Origin: an uncultured Enterobacterales bacterium
Lineage (GTDB): Bacteria > Pseudomonadota > Gammaproteobacteria > Enterobacterales > Enterobacteriaceae
DNA: 64,000 bases
Reading direction: 5' to 3'
Assembly: GCA_946478305.1 (NCBI GenBank)
Contig: CAMLBO010000007.1
Coordinates: 28,069 to 92,068 of the forward strand
Position numbers and translations under genes: made by a program. How positions within the stretch are numbered: position 1 is the first letter of the stretch; each line of letters starts with the position of its first letter. Positions 46,920 through 59,880 of this stretch are shown piece by piece. Below the pieces are notes generated by a model that saw only the letters and a list, made by a program, of their open reading frames with translations, did no database searches and was not told where the DNA came from.

Positions 46920-47540
46920 ATGAGTAAGCCGATGTTGTTAACGCCCTTACTGACTGCTGCGATTGAAACATTGCTGAATTACCTGCTGTTCAGAGACCGC
47001 AGTTTGAAAGCAGCCCGTACCCGTTTAGCGGGGAAAGTATTGCGTGTCGAGCTGCGCGAACTCAGTTCTCCGCTGACGTTTGTCTTCAGCGAGCAGAAGA
47101 TTGACGTGCTTGGACAGTGGGATGGGGACGCGGATTGCACCGTGACTTCCACGTTGTCAGTTTTGCAAAAGTTACGCGACCGGCAGCAACTGTCTCCTTT
47201 GATGCGCAGCGGCGAATTGATTGTGGAAGGCGATATTTCCGTCGTTCAGCAGTTAGTGGCACTGTTTGATCTCGCTGAGTGGGAACCTGCTGAATTGCTG
47301 GCTCCTTACGTAGGCGACATCGCCGCGCAAGGCGTTACCCAGGCTTTTGCAAGTGGTTTGCGCCTGGTGAAAAATGGCCTGAAGCGTCAACAAAACTATG
47401 TGGCCCAAACGCTAACTGAAGAGTGGAAGCTGGCGCCGGGGGCACTAGAAGTGGTGTGGTTCAACGACGAAGTCTCTGCGCTGGCCCGTGAACTTGATGC
47501 ATTGGATAAACGTTTCAATAAACTGGAGGATACGCCATGA
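46920..47540 (+). CDS. ubiJ: Ubiquinone biosynthesis accessory factor UbiJ
   Basis: 206-residue SCP2-domain lipid-binding protein (E. coli UbiJ 201 aa) of the Ubi metabolon with Ubi[60 protein letters not shown] and [12 protein letters not shown] are characteristic. I chose ATG 46920 ([13 protein letters not shown]); ATG 46932 is an alternative nearer the E. coli start. The stop overlaps the ubiB start by 4 nt. In E. coli the small RNA EsrE overlaps the 3' part of this gene; the corresponding segment exists here but the RNA itself cannot be read out. Confidence 0.93.
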   Translation: MSKPMLLTPLLTAAIETLLNYLLFRDRSLKAARTRLAGKVLRVELRELSSPLTFVFSEQKIDVLGQWDGDADCTVTSTLSVLQKLRDRQQLSPLMRSGELIVEGDISVVQQLVALFDLAEWEPAELLAPYVGDIAAQGVTQAFASGLRLVKNGLKRQQNYVAQTLTEEWKLAPGALEVVWFNDEVSALARELDALDKRFNKLEDTP

Positions 47541-49168
47541 CTCCAGGTGAAATGCGACGCCTGTACCTGATTATTCGCATGTTTTTGACCTACGGCCTTG
47601 ACGAACTGATCCCAAAAATTCGCTTAACGTTGCCGTTGCGCATTGGCCGTTATCTGTTTTTCTGGCTGCCAAATCGCCACAAAGATAAGCCTCTTGGCAC
47701 GCGATTACGTATGGCGCTGGAACAACTAGGGCCGGTATGGATTAAATTCGGTCAGATGCTATCTACTCGCCGAGACCTTTTCCCACCGCATATTGCTGAC
47801 CAGCTTGCGCTGCTGCAAGATCATGTTGCCCCTTTCGACGGCGCACTGGCGCGCAAACAGATTGAAGAAGCACTGGGTGGCCCGTTGGAAACCTGGTTTG
47901 ATGACTTTGATCAGACCCCCCTAGCGTCGGCATCTATCGCTCAGGTTCACACTGCTGTACTTAAAGAAAATGGCAAGCCGGTAGTGCTCAAAGTCATCCG
48001 CCCGGACATTTTGCCGATCATCAAAGCGGATATTCGCCTGATGTCGCGTCTGGCGGGTTGGGTGCCGATACTGCTGCCGGATGGCCGCCGTTTGAAACCG
48101 CGTGAAGTCGTGCGGGAATATGAAAAAACGCTGCTTGATGAACTGAATCTTCTGCGTGAATCTGCCAATGCCATTCAGCTACGCCGTAATTTTACGGGCA
48201 GCCCGATGTTGTATGTTCCTGAGGTTTATCCGGACTATTGCAGTGAGCGGTTGATGGTCATGGAGCGCATTTACGGTATTCCTGTCTCTGATATCAAAGC
48301 GTTGGAAAAGCAGGGCACCAACATGAAACTGTTGGCTGAACGTGGTGTTCAGGTATTCTTTACTCAGGTTTTCCGTGACAGCTTTTTCCATGCGGACATG
48401 CATCCTGGCAATATATTTGTCAGTTACGAGACCCCTGAAGATCCTTGCTACATTGGCATTGATTGCGGCATAGTCGGTTCACTGAATAAAGATGACAAGC
48501 GTTATCTGGCGGAAAATTTCATTGCGTTCTTCAACCGCGATTACCGCAAAGTGGCTGAGCTGCATGTCGATTCGGGTTGGGTGCCGCGTGATACCAATGT
48601 TGAAGAGTTTGAGTTCGCCATCCGTACCGTTTGCGAACCGATTTTCGAGAAGCCTTTAGCCGAAATCTCTTTTGGTAATGTGTTGTTAAACCTGTTTAAC
48701 ACGGCACGGCGTTTTAATATGGAAGTACAGCCTCAGCTGGTTCTTCTACAGAAAACGCTATTGTACGTTGAGGGATTAGGGCGTCAGCTTTATCCCCAGC
48801 TCGATCTCTGGACCACGGCAAAGCCTTTCCTTGAGAGCTGGGTGAAAGATCAGGTTGGCTTACCGGCGATGCTAAGGGCCTTTAAAGAGAAGGTACCTTT
48901 CTGGATTGAGAAAATGCCGGAGATTCCCGATCTGATTTATCACAGTCTCCATCAACATAAGCTTTTGCAATATAACATTGAGAAACTTTCATCCCAGATG
49001 CAGCATCAGAACGTGCGTCAGGGGCAGGCCCGATATCTTTTCGGTATTGGTGCCACTCTGCTACTCAGCGGTACAATCCTCCTATTGGGGCAGGTTGCCG
49101 TTTATCCGGCATGGTTGATGGCAGCCGGTGTGGTTTCCTGGCTGATTGGCTGGAGACGCAGTAGCTGA
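47537..49168 (+). CDS. ubiB: Ubiquinone biosynthesis kinase-like protein UbiB
   Basis: 543-residue ABC1/ADCK/UbiB atypical kinase-like ATPase (E. coli UbiB 546 aa), needed for ubiquinone synthesis. The KxGQ motif is [15 protein letters not shown], the Ala-rich nucleotide loop is [11 protein letters not shown], and the catalytic and metal motifs are [13 protein letters not shown] and IGIDCGIVG. Two membrane helices lie at the C-terminus ([30 protein letters not shown]). The start overlaps ubiJ. Confidence 0.96.
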   Translation: MTPGEMRRLYLIIRMFLTYGLDELIPKIRLTLPLRIGRYLFFWLPNRHKDKPLGTRLRMALEQLGPVWIKFGQMLSTRRDLFPPHIADQLALLQDHVAPFDGALARKQIEEALGGPLETWFDDFDQTPLASASIAQVHTAVLKENGKPVVLKVIRPDILPIIKADIRLMSRLAGWVPILLPDGRRLKPREVVREYEKTLLDELNLLRESANAIQLRRNFTGSPMLYVPEVYPDYCSERLMVMERIYGIPVSDIKALEKQGTNMKLLAERGVQVFFTQVFRDSFFHADMHPGNIFVSYETPEDPCYIGIDCGIVGSLNKDDKRYLAENFIAFFNRDYRKVAELHVDSGWVPRDTNVEEFEFAIRTVCEPIFEKPLAEISFGNVLLNLFNTARRFNMEVQPQLVLLQKTLLYVEGLGRQLYPQLDLWTTAKPFLESWVKDQVGLPAMLRAFKEKVPFWIEKMPEIPDLIYHSLHQHKLLQYNIEKLSSQMQHQNVRQGQARYLFGIGATLLLSGTILLLGQVAVYPAWLMAAGVVSWLIGWRRSS

Positions 49169-49262
49169 CCCGACAGGTTGCCGAGTTCCCTGGCGTTTTT
49201 AAAAATGAGTGCCGCTTACCGGCGGCAATGGATATAGTCCCCTTCATATTGAGGTGAAGATA

Positions 49263-49532
49263 ATGGGTGGTATTAGCATTACACAACTTTTGATCATTGC
49301 GGTGATCGTGGTCCTGCTGTTCGGTACCAAAAAACTGCGTACTTTAGGTTCTGACTTGGGTTCTTCAATCAAAGGCTTCAAAAAAGCCATGGGTGATGAA
49401 GAGACGACAACTAAAGTACATAAAGAGAGCGACACCACGAATGCTGACGCTGATTTCACGGCTAAACCTCTTGAGGTTAAACCAGAAGTGAAAGCGGAAG
49501 AAACGAAGAGCCAAAACAAAGAGCAGGTATAA
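49263..49532 (+). CDS. tatA: Twin-arginine translocase subunit TatA
   Basis: 89-residue TatA (E. coli 89 aa). One membrane helix ([16 protein letters not shown]) and an amphipathic helix with [23 protein letters not shown] precede a charged tail. It polymerises into the pore for folded proteins. GAGGTGA lies before ATG 49263 (MGGISITQ); an in-frame ATG 54 nt upstream has no ribosome site and no homology. tatB begins 3 nt after the stop. Confidence 0.96.
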   Translation: MGGISITQLLIIAVIVVLLFGTKKLRTLGSDLGSSIKGFKKAMGDEETTTKVHKESDTTNADADFTAKPLEVKPEVKAEETKSQNKEQV

Positions 49533-49535
49533 GCC

Positions 49536-50207
49536 GTGTTCGACATAGGATTTAGTGAACTGTTACTGGTGTTGGTGATTGGTCTGGTTGTTCTTGGGCC
49601 TGAGCGTTTACCAGTGGCCGTCAGAACAGTTGCAGGCTGGATCCGTGCGCTACGCGCCATGGCGGCCTCGGTACAGAATGAGTTGTCCCAGGAACTGAAA
49701 CTTCAGGAATTGCAGGACAGCCTCAAGAAAGCGGAAGAGTCTGGCCTTAAGAACTTAACGCCAGAAATCAAAGCCTCTATGGATGAGCTGAAAGAAGCGG
49801 CCGAGTCAATGAAGCGCTCCTTTACCGCCGAGACGGATGCTGCTGCGAAAGCGGTTAAAGACGCCACGTCAGTAGGCAATACCATTCATAATCCTGTGGT
49901 TGAGGAAGCTGAAGCCTTACATGACGAAGGTGTAACACCTGCAACGGCCAGCCATGTAGCCTCTTCGCCTGCGAAGGTGCCACAAAATGCGGTGGAAGCT
50001 GCGGTGGCCTCCAGCAAACCGGTTCATCAGCCACAAGTGGCCGCTGAAGCAGATGTTGCCCATTTATCGGCACATGAAGCGGTGCACGAGACTGTGCCGC
50101 CAGCTTCAGTGCATCCTACAGATGCCATTGATACTCCCGCTCCGGCAGGTGGATCCGCACCAGCGGCAAAACCGACTCCCTCTACTCATTCTACAGGCGA
50201 ACGTTAA
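49536..50207 (+). CDS. tatB: Twin-arginine translocase subunit TatB
   Basis: 223-residue Tat[41 protein letters not shown] is the membrane helix, hinge and amphipathic helix shared with E. coli. TatB forms the Tat-signal receptor with TatC. The start is GTG 49536. The Ala/Pro/His/Val-rich C-terminal tail is about 50 residues longer than in E. coli (171 aa); this region is variable and tolerant in the family. Confidence 0.95.
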   Translation: MFDIGFSELLLVLVIGLVVLGPERLPVAVRTVAGWIRALRAMAASVQNELSQELKLQELQDSLKKAEESGLKNLTPEIKASMDELKEAAESMKRSFTAETDAAAKAVKDATSVGNTIHNPVVEEAEALHDEGVTPATASHVASSPAKVPQNAVEAAVASSKPVHQPQVAAEADVAHLSAHEAVHETVPPASVHPTDAIDTPAPAGGSAPAAKPTPSTHSTGER

Positions 50208-50210
50208 AAC

Positions 50211-50981
50211 ATGGCTGTTGAAGATACCCAACCGCTTATCAGCCATCTGATTGAACTGCGTAAGCGTCTGCTCAATTCCATCATTTGTGTTCTGGTGGTG
50301 TTTCTGGCTTTGGCCTATTTTTCCAATGATATTTATTATCTGGTCTCAGCTCCGTTAATTAAACAGATGCCGCTGGGTGCAAGCATGATTGCCACAGACG
50401 TGGCTTCGCCATTCTTCACGCCAATCAAACTGACGATGATTGTCTCGGTATTTGCTTCCGCACCCTTCATTCTTTATCAGGTGTGGGGTTTTGTAGCGCC
50501 TGCGCTGTATAAGCATGAACGACGCCTGATGATGCCGTTGCTTTTCTCCAGCTCACTGCTGTTTTATCTCGGCATGGCGTTCGCCTATTTTGTTGTGTTT
50601 CCTCTGGCATTTGCCTTCTTTGCTAAAACAGCCCCTGCTGGCGTACAAATTGCGACAGATATTAATAACTATCTCGATTTCGTCATGGCGCTGTTTATGG
50701 CGTTTGGCGTGTCGTTTGAAGTGCCGATTGCCATTGTGTTGTTATGCTGGAGTGGTGTGACAACGCCGGAAGATCTGAAGAAAAAACGTCCTTATGTACT
50801 GGTGGGCGCGTTTGTGGTTGGTATGTTATTGACGCCACCTGACGTGTTCTCCCAGACATTGTTGGCTATCCCGATGTACTGTTTGTTTGAAATCGGTGTG
50901 TTCTTTGCTCGTTTCTATGTCGGTAAGCGTCGTCGTTCAGATGTCGATGCTGAAGAAGACGAGCAGGATCAGGCTTCCTGA
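50211..50981 (+). CDS. tatC: Twin-arginine translocase subunit TatC
   Basis: 256-residue TatC (E. coli 258 aa) with six membrane helices. [17 protein letters not shown] at the N-terminus contains the conserved signal-recognition residues, and [15 protein letters not shown] and [25 protein letters not shown] are typical. It recognises twin-arginine signal peptides. The gene starts 3 nt after tatB and is followed by a terminator. Confidence 0.97.
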   Translation: MAVEDTQPLISHLIELRKRLLNSIICVLVVFLALAYFSNDIYYLVSAPLIKQMPLGASMIATDVASPFFTPIKLTMIVSVFASAPFILYQVWGFVAPALYKHERRLMMPLLFSSSLLFYLGMAFAYFVVFPLAFAFFAKTAPAGVQIATDINNYLDFVMALFMAFGVSFEVPIAIVLLCWSGVTTPEDLKKKRPYVLVGAFVVGMLLTPPDVFSQTLLAIPMYCLFEIGVFFARFYVGKRRRSDVDAEEDEQDQAS

Positions 50982-50996
50982 TAGGATCATTGACGT

Positions 50997-51027
50997 AAAA
51001 AACCGCCCTGTTGGGCGGTTTCTGTTT
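50997..51027 (+). terminator. Terminator after tatC
   Basis: AAAAACCGCCC-TGTT-GGGCGGTTT followed by CTGTTTT. It separates tatABC from tatD, which starts 12 nt beyond. Confidence 0.82.
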
Positions 51028-51038
51028 TAGGACCCGGT

Positions 51039-51818
51039 ATGTTTGAAATTGGCGTAAATCTGACCAGTAATCAGTTTGATAAAGACCGCGTACAGGTGGT
51101 AGAACGCGCACGGGCGGCCGGGGTTTCCGGAATGTTAATCACCGGAACGTCAGGGGCGGAAAGTCTTGAGGCACAAGCACTGGCTGCGCAATATCCACTG
51201 TTCTGCTGGTCTACCGCGGGTGTACATCCGCATCAGGCCAGCAGTTGGAACAGCGAGACGGAACAAAGCATCAGAACGCTGGCCGCCAGCCCACAGGTCG
51301 TGGCAATAGGGGAGTGCGGACTCGATTTTAACCGTAACTTTTCGCCTGCAGACCAGCAGGAAATCGCTTTCAGCGCACAGCTGGCATTGGCTGCTGAGCT
51401 GGCAATGCCGGTATTTCTGCACTGTCGTGATGCGCATCCCCGTTTCTCCGACCTGCTGAAGCCGTGGCTCAATAAGCTTCCTGGTGCGGTAGTTCACTGT
51501 TTTACCGGCAGTGAGCAGGAACTCGAACTGTATCTTTCGCTGGGGTTATCGATAGGTATCACTGGCTGGGTTTGCGATGAGCGCAGGGGGTTAGAGCTGC
51601 GTGCAATGCTTAGCCAGATACCTGCCGATCGGCTGCTGCTTGAAACTGATGCACCCTATTTGCTTCCTCGTGATATGCCTGAAAAGCCGAAGAACCGCCG
51701 TAATGAACCGGCTTTTTTACCGCATATCATTCATCAGGTCGCGTTGTGGCGCGGTGATGACCCAGCCTGGCTGGCTCAAAAAACAGCAGATAATGCACGC
51801 GCGTTGTTTGGCATCTAG
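51039..51818 (+). CDS. tatD: TatD family metal-dependent DNase
   Basis: 259-residue TatD (E. coli 260 aa), a 3'-5' DNase of the amidohydrolase fold. [54 protein letters not shown] and [13 protein letters not shown] contain the metal-binding residues. The first HxH motif is replaced by N-L-T as is usual for E. coli TatD. The gene has only a weak ribosome site (TTAGGACCC) after the tatC terminator. Confidence 0.95.
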   Translation: MFEIGVNLTSNQFDKDRVQVVERARAAGVSGMLITGTSGAESLEAQALAAQYPLFCWSTAGVHPHQASSWNSETEQSIRTLAASPQVVAIGECGLDFNRNFSPADQQEIAFSAQLALAAELAMPVFLHCRDAHPRFSDLLKPWLNKLPGAVVHCFTGSEQELELYLSLGLSIGITGWVCDERRGLELRAMLSQIPADRLLLETDAPYLLPRDMPEKPKNRRNEPAFLPHIIHQVALWRGDDPAWLAQKTADNARALFGI

Positions 51819-51833
51819 CGGAGAAAAGAATAA

Positions 51834-51860
51834 AGGCACCCGATAAGGTGCCTCAGGTTT
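51834..51860. terminator. Terminator between tatD and rfaH
   Basis: AGGCACC-CGATA-AGGTGCCT followed by CAGGTTTTTG. It lies between convergent tatD and rfaH. Confidence 0.7.
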
Positions 51861-51902
51861 TTGCTCAAATCTGCGCATCAAGAGACGGCAAGTGAATGCC
51901 GC

Positions 51903-52391
51903 TCAAATTTTCTGAAAGTGTGTGTTATCCAGGCTTTGTTTAACTTGTTGATTGATAAGATTGAGCAACAGCAACGAACGGGCTTCGCCATCTGGTTCGG
52001 TATAAATCGCTTCGAATCCTTCAAAGATACCCTGTGTAACGACCACCACGTCACCGCTGTGCGGGGTTTCAGGATCACGGACTTCGGGCATCGGTTGAGT
52101 CATCAACTGATGGATGACATCGGGATGCACGGTAGCCAGTTGTGGGCCAAAGCGGACAAAATGACTGACACCCCGCGTCGCGCTGATAGTAGTGGTGTGA
52201 ATACGTTCAGGGTCAAACTGAATAAACAGATAATTTGGGAACAAAGGTTCACTCACCGCAGTTCTGCGGCCTCGTACCATTTTTTCCAGTGTGATCATCG
52301 GGGTTAAACAGTTAACCTGTTGACGCTCTAAATGTTCTTTAGCGCGAAGAAGCTGCCCGCGTTTGCAATATAATAAGTACCAGGATTCCAT
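51903..52391 (-). CDS. rfaH: Transcription antiterminator RfaH
   Basis: 162-residue NusG paralogue (E. coli RfaH 162 aa), loaded at ops sites to activate LPS, capsule and similar long operons. It begins [24 protein letters not shown]; the NGN domain continues through [15 protein letters not shown] and [11 protein letters not shown], and the fold-switching KOW domain contains [36 protein letters not shown] chose ATG 52391 because it aligns exactly; the upstream in-frame extension is not homologous. It is convergent with tatD and divergent from pepE. Confidence 0.96.
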   Translation of the reverse strand: MESWYLLYCKRGQLLRAKEHLERQQVNCLTPMITLEKMVRGRRTAVSEPLFPNYLFIQFDPERIHTTTISATRGVSHFVRFGPQLATVHPDVIHQLMTQPMPEVRDPETPHSGDVVVVTQGIFEGFEAIYTEPDGEARSLLLLNLINQQVKQSLDNTHFQKI

Positions 52392-52532
52392 AGTCTCACA
52401 TGCCTTCAAGCCTAGCGGGTGAGCATAACAAAAGTGACCGGCGATAGACAGACAGGCGAATAATTGCATGCGAACGCCCAACGTATCGCGGCATTTTACA
52501 TCGGTTTCTAATAACAATAACGGAGAAACGTC

Positions 52533-53258
52533 ATGGAGTTGTTCTTACTGAGTAACGGTAAGCTTTCAGGTGAGTCCACGCTGTTAGGTTATGCCAACGA
52601 ACATATTCAGGCGATGCTAAAAGCGCGCAAAATAACCTCTGCCGTTCTGATCCCTTATGCCCTGATCCGCAGCGATTATGACGCGCGGGCGCAGGAGCTG
52701 GAACAGGCGCTGGGTATTAAGGTCAGCAGTATTCATCATGCCAGTGCACCGGCTGAGGCTATTGAGCAAGCAGAGTGCATTCTGATAAGTGGCGGGAATA
52801 CCTGGATGCTGAATCAGTTATTACATGAAAATGGCCTGATCGTTCCTATCCAGCGTGCTGTTCGCGAACGCAATGTGCCTTATATCGGCTGGAGCGCGGG
52901 TTGTAACGTGGCTACGCCAAGCATTCGTACGACCAATGATATGCCCGTGCGCAATTCCGTCGTGTTACCTTCTCTCGGCCTGTTTCCGGTGCAAATCAAC
53001 CCACATTATATAGATGCTCATCTGAGTGGGCATATGGGCGAAACCCGTGATGAACGTATTGCTGAGTTTTGTGTAGTTAACCCAAGTGAGTCGGTGATTG
53101 CGCTGCGCGAAGGCAGTCTGTTGAAGGTATCAGGTAATGATTTGAGCTATTTCAGTGCCAAAGGGCAGGGCTTTAAAGTCTTCCGCCACGGCCAGGAAAT
53201 TCAGGAATATCAGAATACTCAGGCCCTGAGTTCACTGGTTCCGTTTAACTGCCAATAG
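52533..53258 (+). CDS. pepE: Dipeptidase E (alpha-aspartyl dipeptidase)
   Basis: 241-residue serine peptidase of family S51 (E. coli PepE 229 aa) that hydrolyses Asp-Xaa dipeptides. The nucleophile elbow is [20 protein letters not shown] and the His region [33 protein letters not shown] is also conserved. ATAACGGAGAAACGTC precedes ATG 52533. In E. coli pepE is located elsewhere; here it lies between rfaH and ubiD. Confidence 0.93.
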   Translation: MELFLLSNGKLSGESTLLGYANEHIQAMLKARKITSAVLIPYALIRSDYDARAQELEQALGIKVSSIHHASAPAEAIEQAECILISGGNTWMLNQLLHENGLIVPIQRAVRERNVPYIGWSAGCNVATPSIRTTNDMPVRNSVVLPSLGLFPVQINPHYIDAHLSGHMGETRDERIAEFCVVNPSESVIALREGSLLKVSGNDLSYFSAKGQGFKVFRHGQEIQEYQNTQALSSLVPFNCQ

Positions 53259-53316
53259 TAACAATGTTTACCCTTTCGCATCGTCAGTCCAAAAGAGCCA
53301 CGGGCTGACGGTTACA

Positions 53317-53362
53317 CTGCCTTTTTATTATCGGTATTTACTTACTGATAACAAAAAGGCAG
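53317..53362. other. 46-nt imperfect palindrome between pepE and ubiD
   Basis: CTGCCTTTTT and AAAAAGGCAG are perfect 10-bp ends; TTATC and GATAA are inner arms. It could be the pepE terminator, although no T-run follows, or an operator just upstream of the ubiD promoter. Confidence 0.5.
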
Positions 53363-53382
53363 CAACAACTCCGGAGAGGCCC

Positions 53383-53388
53383 TATAAT
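53383..53388 (+). promoter_or_regulatory. Candidate -10 element of ubiD
   Basis: TATAAT preceded by GGCCC lies 30 nt before the chosen ubiD ATG at 53419. No strong -35 is visible. A start near 53395 would leave a short leader, and it supports ATG 53419 over the TTG at 53401. Confidence 0.5.
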
Positions 53389-53418
53389 GCTCTCCCCAAT
53401 TTGGCGATAAAAATCAGC

Positions 53419-54954
53419 ATGAAATACCGTGATTTACGTGACTTCCTCTCGTTACTCGAAAAGAGAGGCGAACTGAAACGCATTACTCAGCCTGTCGATA
53501 CCTATCTGGAAATGACCGAAATTGCTGACCGCACGTTGCGTGCTGGTGGCCCGGCGTTATTGTTCGAGAACCCAAAAGGTTACGACATGCCGGTGTTGTG
53601 CAATTTGTTCGGTACGCCTGAACGTGTGGCGTTGGGGATGGGGCAGGAAGATGTCAGTGCGCTGCGTGAAGTTGGTGAATTGCTGGCTTTTCTGAAAGAG
53701 CCCGAGCCGCCGCGTGGGTTCCGTGATTTTTACGACAAAATGCCTAAGTTTAAGCAAGTGATGAACATGCCCACCAAAGTTCTGCATTCGGCACCTTGTC
53801 AGGAATTGGTTTGGGAAGGGGATGATGTCGATCTTTCACGCATTCCTGTCATGCACTGCTGGCCGGAAGATGCCGCCCCGCTTATCACCTGGGGCCTGAC
53901 CGTCACCCGTGGCCCGCACAAGCAGCGCCAGAATCTGGGGATTTATCGGCAGCAGGTTTTGGGTAAGAATAAAGTGATCATGCGATGGTTGTCACATCGT
54001 GGCGGCGCATTGGATTTCCAGGAGTGGTGCCAGCAGAATCCGGGAAAACCTTTCCCTGTTTCAGTAGCACTCGGCGCTGATCCGGCGACCATTCTTGGCG
54101 CGGTGACGCCGGTGCCGGATACATTATCTGAATATGCATTTGCCGGTCTGCTGCGTGGCAATAAGACTGAAGTCGTAAAATGCATTTCCAACGATCTCGA
54201 AGTGCCTGCCAGCGCTGAAATCGTGCTCGAGGGCTATATCGACCCGGCCGAAATGGCGCCAGAAGGTCCTTATGGCGATCACACTGGCTATTACAATGAA
54301 GTAGACAGTTTCCCGGTCTTTACCATTACGCATATTACCCAGCGTAAAAACGCCATTTATCACTCCACCTATACCGGCAGGCCACCCGATGAACCCGCCG
54401 TGCTGGGCGTGGCATTGAATGAAGTTTTTGTGCCGATTTTGAAAAAGCAGTTTCCTGAAATTGTGGATTTTTATCTGCCGCCGGAAGGGTGCTCATACCG
54501 GCTGGCCGTCGTTACCATGAAAAAACAGTATGCCGGTCATGCCAAGCGCGTGATGATGGGTGTCTGGTCATTCCTGCGCCAGTTTATGTACACTAAGTTT
54601 GTGATTGTTTGCGATGATGACATAAACGCCCGGGACTGGAACGATGTGATCTGGGCGATCACTACCCGTATGGATCCCGCACGTGACACCGTATTAGTTG
54701 AAAATACGCCGATCGATTATCTCGACTTTGCCTCCCCTGTTTCCGGTTTGGGTTCAAAAATGGGGCTGGACGCGACGAATAAGTGGCCGGGGGAAACGCA
54801 GCGCGAATGGGGACGCCCCATTGTTAAGGATCCTGTTGTGACCGCACGTGTTGACGCCATCTGGGACGAGCTGGCCATTTTTGCCAGTGATAAGTACGCC
54901 AGTAAAGCACCAACCTATAATAAAAATTCAGACAGTGGCCGAGTGAAGAAATAA
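53419..54954 (+). CDS. ubiD: 4-Hydroxy-3-polyprenylbenzoate decarboxylase UbiD
   Basis: 511-residue prenylated-FMN-dependent decarboxylase (E. coli UbiD 497 aa) in ubiquinone biosynthesis. [22 protein letters not shown] matches the family N-terminus. The cofactor region includes [58 protein letters not shown] and the conserved Glu in [32 protein letters not shown] is also present. A TTG six codons upstream is a less likely start. fre follows 46 nt after its stop, as in E. coli. Confidence 0.96.
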   Translation: MKYRDLRDFLSLLEKRGELKRITQPVDTYLEMTEIADRTLRAGGPALLFENPKGYDMPVLCNLFGTPERVALGMGQEDVSALREVGELLAFLKEPEPPRGFRDFYDKMPKFKQVMNMPTKVLHSAPCQELVWEGDDVDLSRIPVMHCWPEDAAPLITWGLTVTRGPHKQRQNLGIYRQQVLGKNKVIMRWLSHRGGALDFQEWCQQNPGKPFPVSVALGADPATILGAVTPVPDTLSEYAFAGLLRGNKTEVVKCISNDLEVPASAEIVLEGYIDPAEMAPEGPYGDHTGYYNEVDSFPVFTITHITQRKNAIYHSTYTGRPPDEPAVLGVALNEVFVPILKKQFPEIVDFYLPPEGCSYRLAVVTMKKQYAGHAKRVMMGVWSFLRQFMYTKFVIVCDDDINARDWNDVIWAITTRMDPARDTVLVENTPIDYLDFASPVSGLGSKMGLDATNKWPGETQREWGRPIVKDPVVTARVDAIWDELAIFASDKYASKAPTYNKNSDSGRVKK

Positions 54955-55000
54955 CCGCTGCTGTTCTCCGCCTTGCTTTGATGACCCACAGAGGGAATGC

Positions 55001-55702
55001 ATGACAACAATGAGCTGTAAAGTAACCTCGGTTGAGGCCATTACTGATACGGTATATCGGGTACGGTTATCCCCGGAAGCCCCGTTTTCTTTCCGTGCCG
55101 GCCAGTATCTGATGGTGGTGATGGATGAGCGCGATAAGCGTCCCTTCTCAATGGCCTCTACGCCAGCTGAAAGCGACACGATTGAGCTGCACATCGGTGC
55201 TTCAGAGTTGAATCTGTATGCGATGGCGGTAATGGACCGTATCCTGAAAGAGCAAAACATCACCGTGGACATTCCACATGGTGACGCCTGGCTGCGTGAA
55301 GATGACCATCGCCCGTTGGTGCTGATCGCGGGTGGCACAGGTTTCTCCTACGCTCGCTCTATTCTGGTGACGGCGCTCGAACAACAGCCGGATCGGGATA
55401 TCTCAATCTATTGGGGCGGTCGCGAGCTCAAACATCTTTATGATTTAGGCGAACTGGAAGCACTGAGCGTGAATCACCCGAATCTGAAGGTGATCCCGGT
55501 GGTTGAACAGCCTGAAGAGGGCTGGCAGGGTCGCAGCGGTACCGTTTTAAGCGCCGTGCTTCAGGATTTTTCTTCTCTGGCGGGCCACGACATTTATATC
55601 GCCGGACGTTTTGAGATGGCGAAGATTGCCCGTGAGCGCTTTGTAGCAGAGCGCGGCGCGCAGGAAGATCGCATGTACGGCGATGCATTTGCCTTTATCT
55701 AG
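55001..55702 (+). CDS. fre: NAD(P)H-flavin reductase Fre
   Basis: 233-residue flavin reductase (E. coli Fre 233 aa) of the ferredoxin-reductase fold that reduces free flavins with NAD(P)H. The FMN/riboflavin motif is RPFSMASTP, and the nucleotide-binding part [31 protein letters not shown] and [17 protein letters not shown]. An AGAGGG site precedes ATG 55001. A terminator follows. Confidence 0.96.
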   Translation: MTTMSCKVTSVEAITDTVYRVRLSPEAPFSFRAGQYLMVVMDERDKRPFSMASTPAESDTIELHIGASELNLYAMAVMDRILKEQNITVDIPHGDAWLREDDHRPLVLIAGGTGFSYARSILVTALEQQPDRDISIYWGGRELKHLYDLGELEALSVNHPNLKVIPVVEQPEEGWQGRSGTVLSAVLQDFSSLAGHDIYIAGRFEMAKIARERFVAERGAQEDRMYGDAFAFI

Positions 55703-55735
55703 GGTAAAAATCGACTTTCTGATCTGAATCGTTTG

Positions 55736-55769
55736 GAAAAACACCCACTCTACCGTGGGTGTTTTTTTA
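55736..55769. terminator. Bidirectional terminator after fre
   Basis: GAAAAACACCCAC-TCTACC-GTGGGTGTTTTTTT. It sits between convergent fre and the gene ending at 55767, which overlaps its T-run. Confidence 0.88.
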
Positions 55770-56087
55770 TTCTGCGGGCTGATATTTGAAGTACAGCGGT
55801 TTTTGATCGAAGAGGCAGAGAATGCTGCCTAGTTTTTCTTGCTGGCTATGTATATCGGCGACTAACTCGGTCGAAATATATTGGCTACCGACCTTTTCGT
55901 CATATTTATTTTCAAACGCGTGGTCTTTATCGATGATGGCCTGATTGAGTATGAGCAGTACTTTAGGGCTGTCTTTCATCACCTTCTTTCCATATGCCAA
56001 ACAGTTTTCCGCCATACTGGTATTTGCCAGAGCCGTACCTGAATAAACCATTATGGTCGAAAGTAGCAGTGTCGACGTGATTCTCAT
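55767..56087 (-). CDS. Unidentified small exported protein
   Basis: 106-residue protein that I do not recognise. It starts with a signal peptide (RITSTLLLSTIMVYSGTALA, cleavage before NTS), giving an 85-residue periplasmic chain. Two Cys (ENCLAY and SILCLF) could form a disulfide. The chain is Lys/Asp/Glu-rich and predicted mostly helical. A GGGAAACACAG site precedes ATG 56087. The codons are more AT-rich than those of the neighbours, which may mean lateral origin. It lies between fre and fadBA, which are close neighbours in E. coli. Confidence 0.75.
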   Translation of the reverse strand: MRITSTLLLSTIMVYSGTALANTSMAENCLAYGKKVMKDSPKVLLILNQAIIDKDHAFENKYDEKVGSQYISTELVADIHSQQEKLGSILCLFDQKPLYFKYQPAE

Positions 56088-56242
56088 CTGTGTTTCCCTT
56101 TTATGAGGAGGTAAATAGTCCGTTTTAGCGCCATTATGATGAGGCTGTCATCAGGCTAATTATCATCCACTAAAACAACAATAGGCCATAGCTGATATAT
56201 GAAGGGGAAATCGTAACAGAATTAGGTGCGAGGCATAAAAAG

Positions 56243-56261
56243 CCCGCCCCTGACGGGCGGG
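56243..56261 (-). terminator. Second terminator of fadBA
   Basis: CCCGCCC-CTGAC-GGGCGGG; on the minus strand followed by CTTTTTATG. It lies 70 nt past the first fadA terminator. Confidence 0.75.
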
Positions 56262-56298
56262 AAAACGGCAACTAAACGCGGTAGTCACGGGCAATGAA

Positions 56299-56322
56299 AA
56301 AAGCGGACTGATGCCCGCTTTT
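56299..56322 (-). terminator. First terminator of fadBA
   Basis: AAAAGCGG-ACTGATGC-CCGCTTTT, 9 nt after the fadA stop on the minus strand; followed by TTTTTT when read that way. Confidence 0.82.
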
Positions 56323-56330
56323 ACGTAGTA

Positions 56331-59695
<3,365 letters not shown>

Positions 59696-59721
59696 GTGTC
59701 TCTCCTGAATCATCTGGGATG

Positions 59722-59738
59722 ATCTGGTATGACCAGAT
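59722..59738. promoter_or_regulatory. FadR operator of fadBA
   Basis: ATCTGGTATGACCAGAT is a near-perfect palindrome, one base different from the E. coli fadB FadR site as I recall it. FadR represses fadBA until long-chain acyl-CoA binds it. Confidence 0.87.
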
Positions 59739-59880
59739 GAATAGAGTGTGGTTTTTATGTTAATGATTTGCAAATGAGATGAGTGTGATTTGCAGGCAAG
59801 ATCACAAACCTTCCGGGGCTACGACCCGTGCGCGGCTGTGATAAGATGCGGCATCGTTGTGCAGGAAAAAGGACAGTTTG

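Noticed and set aside
59790..59815. CRP site in the fadB-pepQ gap
   Set aside because: TGTGA and TCACA are present but 13 nt apart instead of 6, so they do not form a standard site.
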